Counted from the first letter of the stretch, positions 1-11,320 are shown. The stretch: 64,000 bases of DNA from Chondrus crispus (GCF_000350225.1 NW_005178916.1:186001-250000); one strand, 5' to 3'. The notes: generated by a model from the letters alone, not told the origin. Program-made: numbers and translations.

Positions 1-1
1 C

Positions 2-625
2 GTGACGGTGGGCGAGATCTTGGCGAGCCCATCCTTACGCCCTGACTTGTCCCGCATCCGTAACATCAGCGAGGCCGGCCTCGCTGATCAATCCGCGCTG
101 GCCCTTAGCCGTCTCCTTGCTGAAGGGGACGGCGTGGCTTACCAAATCCCCGACGGGATACGAGGAGATCGCACGTTTGCTTTCGGTATGGAGGAGGTAA
201 TGTACGTCGATCGTATGGCAGCTTACCTGTCCGGGTTCGACTCGGACTGTCCGCCCCGTTTTATCCTCGCAGAGATCCCGGGACTTTACGTGTATCCGCG
301 TCCGTACGCGTACACCAAGCCCCGGGTCGCTCTTCAGAAGTCTGCTGCAACACTGATGCGGCTCCATGGCATCGCCGTGGCCCATCGAGACTGGTCCGCC
401 TACAAGCGGTCCTCGGAGGAAGACGGTCGCGTCTTTGCGTCTGCCTCGTTCGAGCAAGGCATTTCCCCGGGGGACTTTTCCTCTCTTCCGCGCGTGGTTC
501 GTGACACCTTTCCTTCCTTAGGGATACATCCTCTTCTTCCCTACGTGCTGAAGCACTTTGGGTACGCTGCGGTCGACCCGAGTCACCCCGCCCGCGTTCC
601 TCTACTCGACAGCTACGAAAAATAA
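2..625 (+). CDS. Antisense ORF 1 in Gypsy-A 3' region (partial at left edge)
   Basis: Open frame of 207 codons on the strand opposite to gag-pol, entering from the left edge, so its real start is unseen; the first codon shown is GTG. I do not recognise the product. The composition looks protein-like rather than shadow-like, with mixed hydrophobic and acidic stretches such as 'MEEVMYVDRMAAYL' near residues 63-76. It ends 27 bp before a second ORF in the same frame and on the same strand. Extra antisense genes between integrase and the 3' LTR are known in large plant gypsy elements, so an accessory gene is plausible. A chance ORF in GC-rich DNA remains possible. Confidence 0.4.
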   Translation: MTVGEILASPSLRPDLSRIRNISEAGLADQSALALSRLLAEGDGVAYQIPDGIRGDRTFAFGMEEVMYVDRMAAYLSGFDSDCPPRFILAEIPGLYVYPRPYAYTKPRVALQKSAATLMRLHGIAVAHRDWSAYKRSSEEDGRVFASASFEQGISPGDFSSLPRVVRDTFPSLGIHPLLPYVLKHFGYAAVDPSHPARVPLLDSYEK

Positions 626-652
626 TGGGCTTGGTCCCTCCGGAGCGCCTTC

Positions 653-1759
653 ATGGCAGAGGTGTGCGTACATGGTCGCGTTTTCCTTCAGCCGGACAAG
701 ACCGTGACGTTTCTGGCGCGTCTAGGGCCCGATTTACCGACCGTCCCACCACACCCGCTCGAGCGCGGCCTTCCCCAGGTCTCCTGGACGCTCGATAGCG
801 TCCTGTCCCTGATGACCCGAGCCGGCGAGGTGAGCGAGCGTCATCATCACCACTGGCCTGACTTCACGACGGGCACCCGAAGCCCGTTCCTCCTGTACGA
901 TTCGAGGGTGGACGCGTTCGCGTCTCGCTCGGCAGCGACTCCGGACTCGGCCGGGTCGAGGGGGAGGCGTGGTGGCGTCGGCTTCGGGTCGCGGCGGAAC
1001 CGGTGCAAGCGGTATCGGGATCTAGACGCCGTCCCGCCTCATCCGGCCATGGCCGGGTCCGACTTGTTTCGCTCCACCTCGCCCCGTGGGCCGGACGAGC
1101 GAACGGTGTTACCCGTCGCGTCGGAGGCGAATCCCCCTATGCCTCCGCTGGACGACCGCTCCGTTGCCCTGGCCCCTGGGATGGCGGCTCTGGACCTTTC
1201 CCTTACGAGGGAGGACGTTGCTTTGGTGCCCGGGCTCGAGCAGGCCTTGGGGCACGCCAGAAACCAAGCCTGGACGGTGAGTAGTCTCCTGTCGACCATG
1301 GCGAGCTGGTTCCTCGCGCGGAGTACTGAGGCTCGCCGCCTCAGCGGGGAGCGCGACTCGCTCTCCCTCTCGCTGCACCGTTTGCAAGGCGAGATTGACT
1401 CCGCGCGGAACACCGCTCGTCACCAGACTAGCGCGTACGAACGCGCTGTATCGGACCGGGATCGGTACCGTCAGGAGCGGGACACCTTGCGCGCCGCTCG
1501 GGCGCGCGCGATTCGTGAGGTCGTCTCGCAGCCCTCCAGCAGGCCCGATCCTTATGCCGTCCCGACGGTTGTTCCCCTGACGTTGTACGGTTCCGGTGCG
1601 CACGCGGCCCCTGTACGAGGAGGTGGTTCATACCAGCCGCCCGCTATGCCCCCTCTCGAGGAGGCTGCGGGGGATCCGCCGCGGAACTCCGATGTTCCGT
1701 GTTATCCCCGGTACTGCCGGCCGATGCCTTCGGACCGGGGCCCCGATGGCACTCGTTGA
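653..1759 (+). CDS. Antisense ORF 2 in Gypsy-A 3' region, coiled-coil-like
   Basis: ATG-initiated 368-codon frame, antisense to the retrotransposon and in frame with the preceding ORF, 27 bp downstream of its stop. No family recognised. Residues about 60-70 hold a run of four His. Residues about 215-295 are rich in Arg, Glu, Ser and Leu with heptad-like spacing (for example 'DRYRQERDTLRAARARAIRE'), suggesting a coiled coil. The rest is Pro/Arg/Ser-rich and may be disordered. Shorter competing ORFs occur in other frames, as expected in GC-rich DNA, but this is by far the longest. Role unknown. The location downstream of integrase, antisense, makes it a candidate accessory or regulatory gene of the element. 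Confidence 0.4.
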   Translation: MAEVCVHGRVFLQPDKTVTFLARLGPDLPTVPPHPLERGLPQVSWTLDSVLSLMTRAGEVSERHHHHWPDFTTGTRSPFLLYDSRVDAFASRSAATPDSAGSRGRRGGVGFGSRRNRCKRYRDLDAVPPHPAMAGSDLFRSTSPRGPDERTVLPVASEANPPMPPLDDRSVALAPGMAALDLSLTREDVALVPGLEQALGHARNQAWTVSSLLSTMASWFLARSTEARRLSGERDSLSLSLHRLQGEIDSARNTARHQTSAYERAVSDRDRYRQERDTLRAARARAIREVVSQPSSRPDPYAVPTVVPLTLYGSGAHAAPVRGGGSYQPPAMPPLEEAAGDPPRNSDVPCYPRYCRPMPSDRGPDGTR

Positions 1760-3037
1760 GGGGGTACAGTTCCCCGTTCCGAGACGACTCGTCCTGTGCT
1801 TTCCGTAAAGACTCTTCGCATCTTCTGTTCTTGTCCCTAACCCGCGTGGCGCGGTTCCGGTGATGAGCCTCCCCCTTGCGTGGCTCGCGCGAGCCCTGGT
1901 GTTTCCGCTCGCGGCTGCGCCGAGCGCGGCACGCTGGCGGCGGAGGGCGGGTGCAAGGAGACCCGGACGGTTAGGGTCTAAAACAACGCTAAGCGGCCCT
2001 TGCCCTCGAACCGGTCGAGGGCGCGGCGCGCGACGAATGCAGCGCGCGCGTGCGCGTTTTTGTCCAGTAGCTACTGTAGAGCTTGCGCTCTACAGCGCGA
2101 CATGCGCGCGCGCGTGCTGTCCAGCACTGCATTTGCGCAAAAGCGCCTTGACCTTGATTAGATTAGCAAAAAATTGCAAAAATTAATTTTCCCGCGAAAA
2201 TGGATTTTTGCCAAAAAATTAGTCCCCGCCCGTGGGGTGGTTATTGCCAAGTGTCGGGCGCGACGCACGTATCGCTGCCCTGTCATCGATTACATGTGGC
2301 TCGGTGGCGCTTCCCGCACGTGCCACCCGCGCGTGGCTGTGTAATTTCCCATTCACCCTTAATTTCATCTGTTTTTAACCTTCTGCCGTCGGTGGCGGCG
2401 GGTTGTCAGAACGGTCTGTACCGAATTTACAGTGCGTACCGCAGGCTGACGATGAGGCGGGTCGACAGTTGTGGCACGAGTTCTGCGCCGACGTATTAAT
2501 TGCGCGTCGGGCTTGTTCACCTCATCCTCACTTGGTCCGTACCTTGAGCATGGGTACGCCTCCATTGCTCCTCGTGCCTTATTTTAGGCGCCCCGTACGT
2601 TCGCGTACTCACGCACCGGCGCCAGGTTATCGAGGCGATCCTTTCGGTGGGCATGGCACGCTACAGAGCGCGTGAAATCCCACGCCCTACCCCGTGAGTT
2701 GGCGTTTAACAATTGGCGATTCGAGAGTTCATGCAGATCGCTGCTGCGCCCCTGTGGCGGCGAGGGGATTCGGGACCCCCTGACTCATGCTGTCGTGTTA
2801 ATACCCCTGTGGGCTACCGCGGTTCTGGTCCGTATTGTCGGCTGGGAGGGTCGGTTGTTCTTCTCCGTTAGTTGCCGCTTCCGCTCGGATTGTCATAGGG
2901 CAGCCCGTACTGCTTGCTGTCACGCGACTTCTTCGCGTTTGCGTGCTCCTTTCGAGGATCTTCGTCCGGTGTTGCTCCTGGAGTCGTGTGACTCCCTCCC
3001 CGTCGGGGGAGGTTGGAGGACCGGTGTCCTTGCCCCT
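1760..3037. other. Non-coding module of Gypsy-A 3' region, partly shared with Gypsy-B
   Basis: No convincing gene. The stretch from about 2037 to 2420 is closely similar to Gypsy-B from about 29227 to 29620: same order of a GCGCGC-rich run, a hairpin, a CATGCGCGCG block, an A/T-rich run with 'AAAATTAATTTT', and 'TTTTTGCCAAAAAA'. From about 2420 to 3037 the similarity to Gypsy-B fades. The module therefore belongs to the element family rather than to host DNA. Confidence 0.7.
2074..2095. repeat. Perfect 9-bp-stem hairpin, TTGC loop
   Basis: CTGTAGAGC, loop TTGC, GCTCTACAG. The homologous Gypsy-B hairpin (29266-29287) has the same arms but loop GCAA, the reverse complement. The same CTGTAGAGC half-site recurs in the LTRs of this family. 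Confidence 0.8.
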
Positions 3038-6000
3038 TTATCGGAATTTTGTCCAACCGCGGTCGGTTACCTTTATCCCAAAAGGAGCGGTTGGGGGCCC
3101 CCTCCTCAAGCGTGAACGTCCGCGTTCACGTTTGAGTTTGAGGTCCATGCCGGTGCGTCGTCGGAGGCGTTGGGCGTAACGAGACACCAACTCCTCCTGG
3201 ACGTGAGTCCGCGCAGTCCAGGTGGGCGTGTCGAAATCCACCCACTTGATGAGGAACTCGATAGTTCCGTCTTCCATATCCCGGTGCTTCAGTAGTCGCT
3301 CGACAGCGTACTGTGTCCCCTCTCTGACCTTGTCGGCGAGGTCAGCTGGGGTTGTTGTGCTCGCCCGTAGTGCGTCCGTCGGCGGTGGCGCGTATACGCA
3401 ACGATCTGCGGAGACCCGCTCAGTGACCCCACCACGATCGATCGTGATGGTTCGGTGGTCGTTCGCGAGGACACGGTAGGGTCCGACCGCGGGGGACGCG
3501 AGCTTGTTCGAAGTCTTCCCGCCGTCGGTGGGGTTGAGGTATACGTACTCTCCCGGATGGAGTGGCGAATTGATCCGTCGTATGCGCTTATCGAAGTCGC
3601 GCTTGTAGCGAGCCTGCGTCCGTCGCAGGCTCCCGTAGGCCCTCTGGATTGTCGAATCCAAGGTCTTGAGGAATTCGGCTCGTTGGTTCCCCCTGTCGGC
3701 AGGGTGAACGTCACCGTCGGCTCGTCGAAGCGAGAACTCCGGCGGTGGTCTGCTGAGCACGAGCTCGAACGGCGTCGTGTTGGTGGTGCGGTGTACGTGG
3801 GAGTTATACGCATACGTAAGCGGCCCCACGTACATGTCCCAGTCATCTTGATGCTCGCCTACGTAGTTGCGTAGCATCGCAGCGATCGTTCGGTTGTATT
3901 GCTCGACTTGCCCGTTCGTCTGGGGATGGTACGCCGATGTGTACATATTAGTTATCCCCAGAACACAGCACGTGCCGTGGAAAAACTTGGCATTAAACTG
4001 TGGTCCGTTATCCGACAGCAACGTGCGCGGGACGCCGTACTTAAACACCCACGATTCGCAGAACGCAACTGCGACGGTGTATGCGGTTATCGTGCGAAGC
4101 GCAACGACTTGCGTCAGCTTGCTAAAGCGGTCCGTGATCACGAGCAGGAACCGTTTTCCTGACTTCGTCTTGGGAAGCGGCCCCAAGATGTCGATGGCCA
4201 GACTCTCGAGCGGCCTCGTAGCTGGAAACAATCTCAATCGGTTGAGATGTTTCCTCAGCTTGACCCGGTTCATCGCGCAGGTTCGAAAACCTCGCACCGT
4301 GGCGGCAACATCTGCGGCCAGATGGGGCCAGTAGTACTCGCGACGGAGCTCGTAGTACATACGGTTCTGGCCCGGGTGCCCTGCGATGACCGGGTTGTGG
4401 CACAGGCGAAGGAGCCTAGCGCGGAGCGTCCGAGGTACCACCACCTGCACGATAGCAGGGTCGAAGGGGTGTATCCGTTTGAGCACCCCCTTGTGGTCCT
4501 CGAAGAACGCGGAGTCCCGGGACTCTGACTGTCGTGCCAAAACGGTTTGGCAGAAGTCATCCACGCGTTGCTCTTCGGCAATCTCCTCTATCGTAAGAGG
4601 AGCCGGAAGCTCGTCCTGCGGAGGGGCGACCGAAGAGTCGGGCGCGTCAGCCTCGTGGTCTGCGGTGCGCTCGATGTCGGTGGCGTCGAACTCGTCATTC
4701 TCCTCCCAGAACGAATTGGATCCTTGGAGAGCGGGGGCTTCGTCGTCGCCCCTCGGCTCGTCGCGCGCTCGGGCGCGCGACCTTCTTCGTGAGCTGGCTT
4801 GGTTCCGTGTCGTCGCGAAGATGTGCTCGACCTCGTGGTCGCAGCTCGCGATGAAAACGTGGCCGGCGAGCTCGTTCGATACGTCTTGAACGGTCGTGCC
4901 CGCGTCGAAGGTGGGAATGTCGTCATCCACCTCGACGCTGGGGCGAGAGTCGTCGACGACTCTCGGCGACACGAGGCGTGACAGGGCGTCCGGTACCTGG
5001 TGCACGCGCCCGGGGCGGTACTGAATGGTGAAGTCGTATTCAGCCAGACGTAGTTGCCACCGGGTGAGTCTTCCGGAACTCTCGGTGAGGGACATGAGCC
5101 ACCTCAAGGCGTCGTGATCCGTTCGGACTGTGAACTTCGTGCCTTCAACGTACGGCCGTAGTGTGCAGACGGCCCACACTACGGCGAAGCATTCGCGCTC
5201 GGTAGCGCTGTAGTTTCGTTCGCTGTCGTTCAGCGAGTAAGACCAATACCCAACGGGGCGCCAATCGTGTGGCTGGTCGTGCTCTTGGAGCAGCGTGCAG
5301 CCTAGTTGGTAGGCGCTCGCGTCGGTGTCGATCATGTACGTTCGTCCATGCCGAGGCAACGCGAGGATCGGCGGAGCGATCATGCACTCCTTAAGGTTCT
5401 CGAACGCCTGGAGTTGATCTTCAGTAGGATTATAGAAGTCAGGATCCGAATCCTTGCGCGTCATATCCGTCAACGGACGGGCTATTTTCGAGAAGCCCTT
5501 AACGAAGCGGCGATATACGTTACACGCCCCGAGGAACGAGCGCACCTGCGTCAGCGTCCTCGGGAACGTGAACGTTCGGAAGGCGTCGGCCGCCGTATCG
5601 GCCACGCTCAACTTACCTGGGGAGATGACGTGCCCCAGGTAGTGTACCTTCGGTTGAAAGAAGCTACACTTCTTGAGCTTGAGGGAGATGCCGGCACTCC
5701 CTAACAAGCTCAAGACAGTGTCGAGATGCTTGGAGTGTTCCGCGTCCGTACGCGAGAACACTATGACGTCATCGAGATAGACGAGGCATATTTGGCAGCG
5801 GACTCCGGAAAGGATAATACTTTCCAGCACGGAAGGTGGCCGGTGCCCCTTTTAGTCCGAACGGCATGCGCAGGTGGCGAAACGTGCCCATGTGCGTCGT
5901 AAACGTGGTCTTATCCCGGTCCTCCGGAGCGACGGGGATCTGCCAATAACCGGAATTGCAGTCCAACGTCGTAAAGACGGCTGCATCTCCTAACGAGTCG

Positions 6001-7817
6001 ATGCAGTCGTCCATCCGGGGCAGCGGATACGAATCCGCTGCGGTCTTCGCGTTGAGACGCCGGTAGTCCACGCAGAACCGAAGAGAGCCGTCTTTTTTCG
6101 GGACGAGCACCACCGGGGACGCCCACTTGGTGCTCGCGGGTTCGATAACCCCTGCGTTCAGCATTTGGTTGAACTCCTTGGCAACCATCTCGCGCATGGC
6201 GGGCCCCTTCCGATAGGGCATCGCACGAATCGGTTTCGTTCCCGGTTCGAGAGGGATGCGGTGTTTCGTGGCTCGGATCGTTCCGAGCGCACCGCTCCAC
6301 AGACTCGAATGCTTACGGAGCATCTCGAGTACGTGGCCACGGAGCTTGTCATCGTCGATGTATGACAAGTCCACCTCTTTTTCCCAATCCATCGGTGGAT
6401 TTTTGGGATCCTTTTTGCGGATGTTTACGGTGCCTCCCGCCGTCGGTTGGTCTCTAGGTGGCCGATCGTCCGTACCCACCTGTTCCCTCCTAACGCTCTC
6501 TAGCTCATCGGAGCTTGGTCGCCCAGCTCTTGCCTTCCCGACTTGATCGGTCAAGTCGGTCAGGTGTAGCGCGTGTGCGACCCCCTCGGCGACGCGACGT
6601 TCGGGCGTCAGGATCGCGAGGGGGTTGCGCGTCGCATACCCTACGACGGTGTGCTTCGGAAGCCGCCTTTCCTGTCGCGAAAAGTTCGCGACGAGGACGT
6701 CGAAGGTCTGATTCGGCAGTGCCTCGACGACACCGTTCGTCAGCCTCACTCCATGTCGGTGTTGAAGTGACGGCTTCGGCTCCATGAATACGAGGCCCCT
6801 CCCCGCAGTGGTGACGCGCACTCGGGCTTGCGACCTCGCGGGGATGGTAACCCAGCGGGCGATTCGGATCGCCTGCGGGGCCTCCTCTCGTACATCGGGC
6901 CGTCTCGTCTGGCGTCCGCTACGCCTGGTACGGGGAGTCGGCTCCCCTTTTCCGTCGACGATAGCAACAGAGCCGCCTTGGCGCAGCTCCATCCGTTGAG
7001 CCTCGATGTCGATGCATCGCACGTGCGTATCGATGAAGGCCGTGCCGAGAAGGACCGGCACGGCGAGCTGGTCTGCGACTACGAACGGAATTCGGAACAC
7101 CGTGTTCCTCAACCGCACAGCCAGGCGGACGACGGCCGAAAGCTTGAGGGGGTTGCTATTCGCGCCTGCCAATCGTGGCAGAGGTGCGTCGTGCACGACG
7201 TAACGCGTCCAATCGCGGGGACGGTCGGCCTTCCTCACCAGATTATACCCCGAGCACGTATCAACGGCGATCGTGCGGGGTATAAATGCATTTCCCTCTG
7301 TGGCTATCGAGCCGAGGACGTTGTAAATCTTCGAAGTCATAAGACAAATGACGCCGTCGAGAACCTTCGGGGCGGCCATATCGGTGAGGTCGTTCCGCCG
7401 GGGCCTTCGATTTCGGTGCTGGCCCCGCTTGCGTTTCCTTCTCCCCCTTTCTTGGGGCGTCCGCGGATCAGTGACGCCCCCCGGATTATTCGAGTCCTTA
7501 CGACACGAACCCTTCTCCGGCGACCTTGGGCTCGCGGGAGTCAGGGGGTCGACCGAATCTTTTCGGTCGTCGTTGCCCCCGTCGCCATCGTTTCGCCTCC
7601 CCGGGACGTCGGCTGTCCCGGTGTCTTGTCCTCCTAACGTCGGGCCTTCGGAGGCCTCGACGTGCGCTCCCTCCTGTATCGGCATTACAGGAGCTCCCGT
7701 GCTCGCCTCCGGTAGCGGGGGATGTATTATCGGACAATACCCCCCGTGTCCTCGGCGAGCACGCGGGGTCGGGTCTAGTTCGTGGGGAAAAGACGGCTCA
7801 CGCGACCGCGTGTACAT
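3038..7817 (-). pseudogene. Gypsy-A pol: protease-RT-RNaseH-integrase-chromodomain, one frameshift
   Basis: Polyprotein for reverse transcription and integration. The first open part (7817-5769, 682 codons) has a retropepsin with an unusual 'VDTCSGYNLV' active site and the RT N-half ('[12 protein letters not shown]'). About 2 bases are missing near 5830 relative to Gypsy-C, shifting the frame. The second part (5830-3038, 930 codons) resumes at RT 'VYLDDVIVFS', then RNase H ('MIDTDASAYQLG', 'YSATERECFAVV'), integrase ('LAIDILGPLP', 'LLSDNGPQFN', 'HPQTNGQVEQYN') and a C-terminal chromodomain ('FLIKWVDFDTPTW'). The integrase zinc finger has 'RGFRTC' where Gypsy-B and Gypsy-C have Cys-x-x-Cys, so its first Cys is lost. 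Gag lies upstream in the +1-related frame; pol is probably made by -1 frameshifting. Confidence 0.92.
3108..3133. repeat. Hairpin with TCCG tetraloop at the pol 3' end, beside a purine tract
   Basis: Stem CGTGAACG/CGTTCACG around loop TCCG, extending to 10 of 11 pairs. On the element (minus) strand it is followed by a purine-rich run (GAGGAGGGGG). The same arrangement occurs in Gypsy-B twice, at the pol end (30965-30990) and next to the 3' LTR (27431-27456). Confidence 0.75.
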
Positions 7818-7825
7818 AACCGTCT

Positions 7826-10396
7826 TTAACCTTTTTTCGAACTACCCGTGCTATCGGAGCTAACCTCCTGGCTATCGACAGCCAGGTCTTGTTCCGGTAG
7901 CTGGCTGCGTGGGTCGGAACGATTCCCCCACTGCGGCTCAGCGGCCCTGGTGAAGTATTCGGGTACTTCCGGGCCTTGACCTGCGGCGTCCGGTCGTCGC
8001 AGGATATGGGGGACGAAGCGAGTCGGCTCGCCTTCGTGACCCTCCGTGGGTAGAGGGTACGGATCTTCTACCTAGTCTTGCAGGTACATTATCGCATTTT
8101 GTACCTGTTGGGGTAACCGAGAACGGTCTTGGTCCCCTCTCTCTCCTTGGCGTGGGTACCTTGTGTCCGCCTGCCGGTAGGCCGGTCGATCCCGACGATC
8201 GCCTTCGTTACGACGGTACCCGCCTCCACGGGGGGCGAAGCGTGCGCCCCCACCCGATCGGTTCGGGAAACCTTGACGCGGGGGACGGCCCTCGCCCGCC
8301 GCCTGCCGGAGGAGATTACGCGCACCAGGGCGCGCCTCCATCTGGTAGCGGTAGTTCCTGTACGCCGTGAACATTCGTTGTTCCGGCGACAGGAACGGGC
8401 ACGCGTACATGGCATGCCCGTACGTACGGCATAGCCAGCACACGTACGCGCTGCCGTCCGTTGAGGCGAAGGTCGCCGCGTGCCGCGCCTCCTCATCGGT
8501 GAGGAGGGGCACGCGAGGCGAGGCGCTTCCCCTATCTCGACTCGAGATATCGAGCTCGGCGACGCGGGGGTCCGTGCCCCTTGCCACTCTCGGAGTGGCC
8601 GCGAATGCGGTCGCGTAACTCGATGTCGTTCCGGTCGACATCGGTGAGGGGGTTCGTGCCCCCACGGGCCCTGCTCCTTGCGTAATGAGGACAGGGTCGG
8701 CCTGCCACTCATCCTCTCCGATATGGAGGGTCGAGGCGGGCGAACTTGCCGCGGCGGACTTCGTAGTCCTGCCAGCCCTCCCTGCCGGTTTCGAATCCGG
8801 CAGAGGTAAACCGCGCCGGGCGCGGTACGTTGTACCTTCCGCCGTGGCGATACGGCGGATGGTCGGAAGATCGCTCTTCTGACTGCCTGGCAGCCTTTGC
8901 ACAGTTTCGGATACTGCGGCACGGGTTGCCGGTGCCAGTCCCCGCACGAAGTAGTGCGCGAGGGACTGTTCGGAGAAGACTGCCGTACATCGGAACGCAG
9001 CAGTCTCGAGTCAGTCAGCAAACGTGCTTTCCGTCTCATGCGATTGCTGTCGCGCCGTGGCGACAGCGTCGTACGCTTCACCTAACACGTCGTCCGTGAG
9101 GTAGCATTTTAGGAATTGATTCACGAGCCCCGGCCAGCTCACGTCGTCGTGGAGCTGGCCGGCGCGGAGGCCACGCATCGTATAACTCGTATACAGGCGC
9201 TCCGCGTCGCGTTAGAGGAAGTGCGCGAGGACTCGTACCGCAACACCTTCGCTCAGGTGTTGCGAGTTGAAGGTGATTCGGATATCCTTCAAAAACGGCA
9301 GCAGCTGGATCGGGTCCGTACCGTCGAAGCTGCGCATCGTGGGACGGATCCCACGACAGCGTTGGACGTACTTCGCGATCCGTCCTGCGTCACCCGAGGT
9401 AACGAGCCTCGACGTGTTATCCAAGCGGTACATACGATAGTCAGCAACGGCGCTGAACTCTTGGATCATCGTATGTACCGGCTCGAGCCCGGGTTCAGCG
9501 GGACCCAGCGTGCCGAAGGAGGTCACCGGTAGCGTACGGACGACTACCGGACCTGGATGCTCGGCGTAACTCGCCGGCGGGTAGCCGCTCCAGCGGGGAT
9601 CGACGGAGAGCATCGGTTCTCCGGATCTGCGGGCGGCTCCTCCACGGTCTTGTTCGTCCGCGTACGATACGCGGTCCACTTGCCGCCTACTTCCGGCGAT
9701 ATGCGGCAAGGCTTGGGTCTCAGACGCGAAGTTCGCGTCTATCGGAGGACGGCTTCCTTCTGCAGTCCGACTGGTAGCGGCACCAGTCGGACGCCAACCT
9801 TCGGGGGCGGCGGCGCTCGGAGGTACGGTACCACCGGGCCCTCTCGAGGGGGCACCGGGTAGCCTTTCGGCCATGGTACGTTCCATGTCACGAGCACGCC
9901 GACGGGTGGCGCTGAGCTCAGCCGAGAGGTGCACGAACGCACCCAATTGCTCTGCGGACGGAGAGGTTCGGTCCTCGGGTCGTCTCACCGAGGTCGGCCT
10001 CTCAAGGCGACCTTGCCGGGACGGTCCGGGCGAGGCGAAACGGGAGTCTTCGACGAGCACTATCCGCGAGTGTAACTCGTCGATCAGTGCTCGGAGATTC
10101 TCTAAGGACTGCGTCACTCTATCGAACCTCCTTTCACGCAGGGAGCGGAGTTCGGCCATACATCGAGTGTATACATGGTCCGATACATCGATCCGAAGTG
10201 AAGTACGGACTTCCTCGATGTATTTGGCTATGCGTTCGAACATCGCCGCCGCTCTTTCGTCGGAGGATCCGAGCGACGGTTCGCGGTCACGAGGACCTGC
10301 GTCGCCGTCGCCCGACGGGGCGGATGGGGACTGCACAGCGGCCGGACTCAGATCCGCTGCTTCTGAGCGGATCGAGGGCTCGAGCTCCTGGCTCAT
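7826..10396 (-). pseudogene. Gypsy-A gag, two nonsense codons
   Basis: Capsid/nucleocapsid polyprotein of 857 codons including stop, exactly the length seen in Gypsy-B and Gypsy-C. It starts at ATG 10396 ('MSQELEPSIRSE'). In-frame stops at 9212-9214 (TAA where Gypsy-C has GAA) and 8072-8074 (TAG where Gypsy-C has TGG) break it. Near the C-terminus 'CWLCRTYGHAMYAC' is a perfect CX2CX4HX4C zinc knuckle. The terminal codons before the stop are a six-A run followed by GG, the presumed site of the shift into pol. A 330-codon ORF in another frame overlaps it; I treat that as a shadow. Confidence 0.9.
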
Positions 10397-10462
10397 CTCG
10401 ACGCGATCGGTTCGCGGAGGGAAGCGGAAGTCTTCTCGGAGATCGGACTCCAGGGTCTTCTA

Positions 10463-10475
10463 GGTCGGGAGACCA
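10463..10475 (-). promoter_or_regulatory. Primer binding site of Gypsy-A
   Basis: On the minus strand, TGGTCTCCCGACC begins one base after the LTR end. TGG matches the CCA end of a primer tRNA. The same 13 bases occupy the same place in Gypsy-B and Gypsy-C. I cannot assign the tRNA. Confidence 0.75.
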
Positions 10476-10476
10476 C

Positions 10477-11149
10477 TGTAGCATAAACACCCCCAACGGA
10501 GAGGGATGTATACTCAGTTCTTGCGGAGACCCTCGAGAGGGAAAACACAAGGGAAGACGGACACCCGCTACGGAACCGGAGCACGGGCCCGGGTAGCGTG
10601 GTAGAGCGGGATCGGGGGAGGACGCGCGCACGCCCGAGCGGATCGACGCCTCGACGCCCCGGTGCGGTACTGGGTAACGATCCAGTACCGACGGGCGGAG
10701 GTGGATCCGGCTCGTGGGCGTGCGTCGCGCGTCCTCTAACCGCACTCGGTGTCGTCTAACGCGCGTGAAGGCGAAGGCGCGCGGTTAGAATAAGCGGGGC
10801 GTCGGCTCCCCGGCGGTCGGTCGTCCACAAGTCCGTCCTTGTCGCCTTTCCCCGCCGCCGGTCCGCTCCATATTTAATGTACATAATAACATATCATAAT
10901 AGTACAGTACCGATGTACTGTAGCGACGTACTGTAGCGGTCGGTCGACACTGTAATACTGTCAGCCATCGGGGCTGACAGTACACGTGTGTGGGCGCTCT
11001 TCGGTCCTGCGCGTACACGTGTACACGTGCGCCCCCTGTACTTGGGAGTACACGTGGTGGTACTGTAGAGCATCGAGCCCTACAGTACCCGATCCGATTC
11101 GGAGTTGATCTAATCTAAAATAAAGCCCCCGGGGGGGGGTTATGCTACA
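10477..11149 (-). repeat. 5' LTR of Gypsy-A, 673 bp
   Basis: Bounded by TGTAGCATAA on the element strand and its inverted counterpart, with TG...CA ends. It holds stacked palindromes: arms 10956-10966/10972-10982 (11-bp perfect stem, core CTGTCAGCC) and 11059-11068/11080-11089 (10-bp stem GGTACTGTAG), plus several ACGTGTAC-type repeats. The outer flank 11150-11154 is CGTTC; the partner TSD lies outside the window. Confidence 0.9.
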
Positions 11150-11320
11150 CGTTCGTGAGCAGTTCGAATCGTTTTTGCAAAACACTTCTACCGCATCCGA
11201 CGCTACCCGTCTGTACAGTAGGCTATACTAAGTTAAGGGCATTACAGTATCTTGTTCTTCCCGCCCGAAAGACCTTGATGACTATCGTTGAAAGATCACG
11301 CAGATTCTTCAGCGTAACGC

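Larger units (their letters stand above)
1..11149 (-). mobile_element. Gypsy-A: Ty3/gypsy chromovirus, 3' end outside window
   Basis: Minus-strand LTR retrotransposon. Reading leftwards from 11149 it has a 5' LTR (10477-11149), a primer binding site, gag, pol (protease, reverse transcriptase, RNase H, integrase, chromodomain) and then a long non-pol 3' region that reaches the left edge; no 3' LTR is in the window. The order protease-RT-RNaseH-integrase plus the C-terminal chromodomain identifies a Ty3/gypsy chromovirus. Gag has two nonsense codons and pol one frameshift, so this copy is not autonomous. Its LTR is the same length (673 bp) as that of Gypsy-C, with which it forms one subfamily. 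Confidence 0.93.

Noticed and set aside
8089-9081. 330-codon ORF in a second frame inside gypsy gag, of equal length in Gypsy-A and Gypsy-C (58956-59948)
   Set aside because: Arg/Ser/Pro-rich composition is typical of a shadow frame in GC-rich coding DNA. Its equal length follows from the absence of indels between recent copies; Gypsy-B has it broken.
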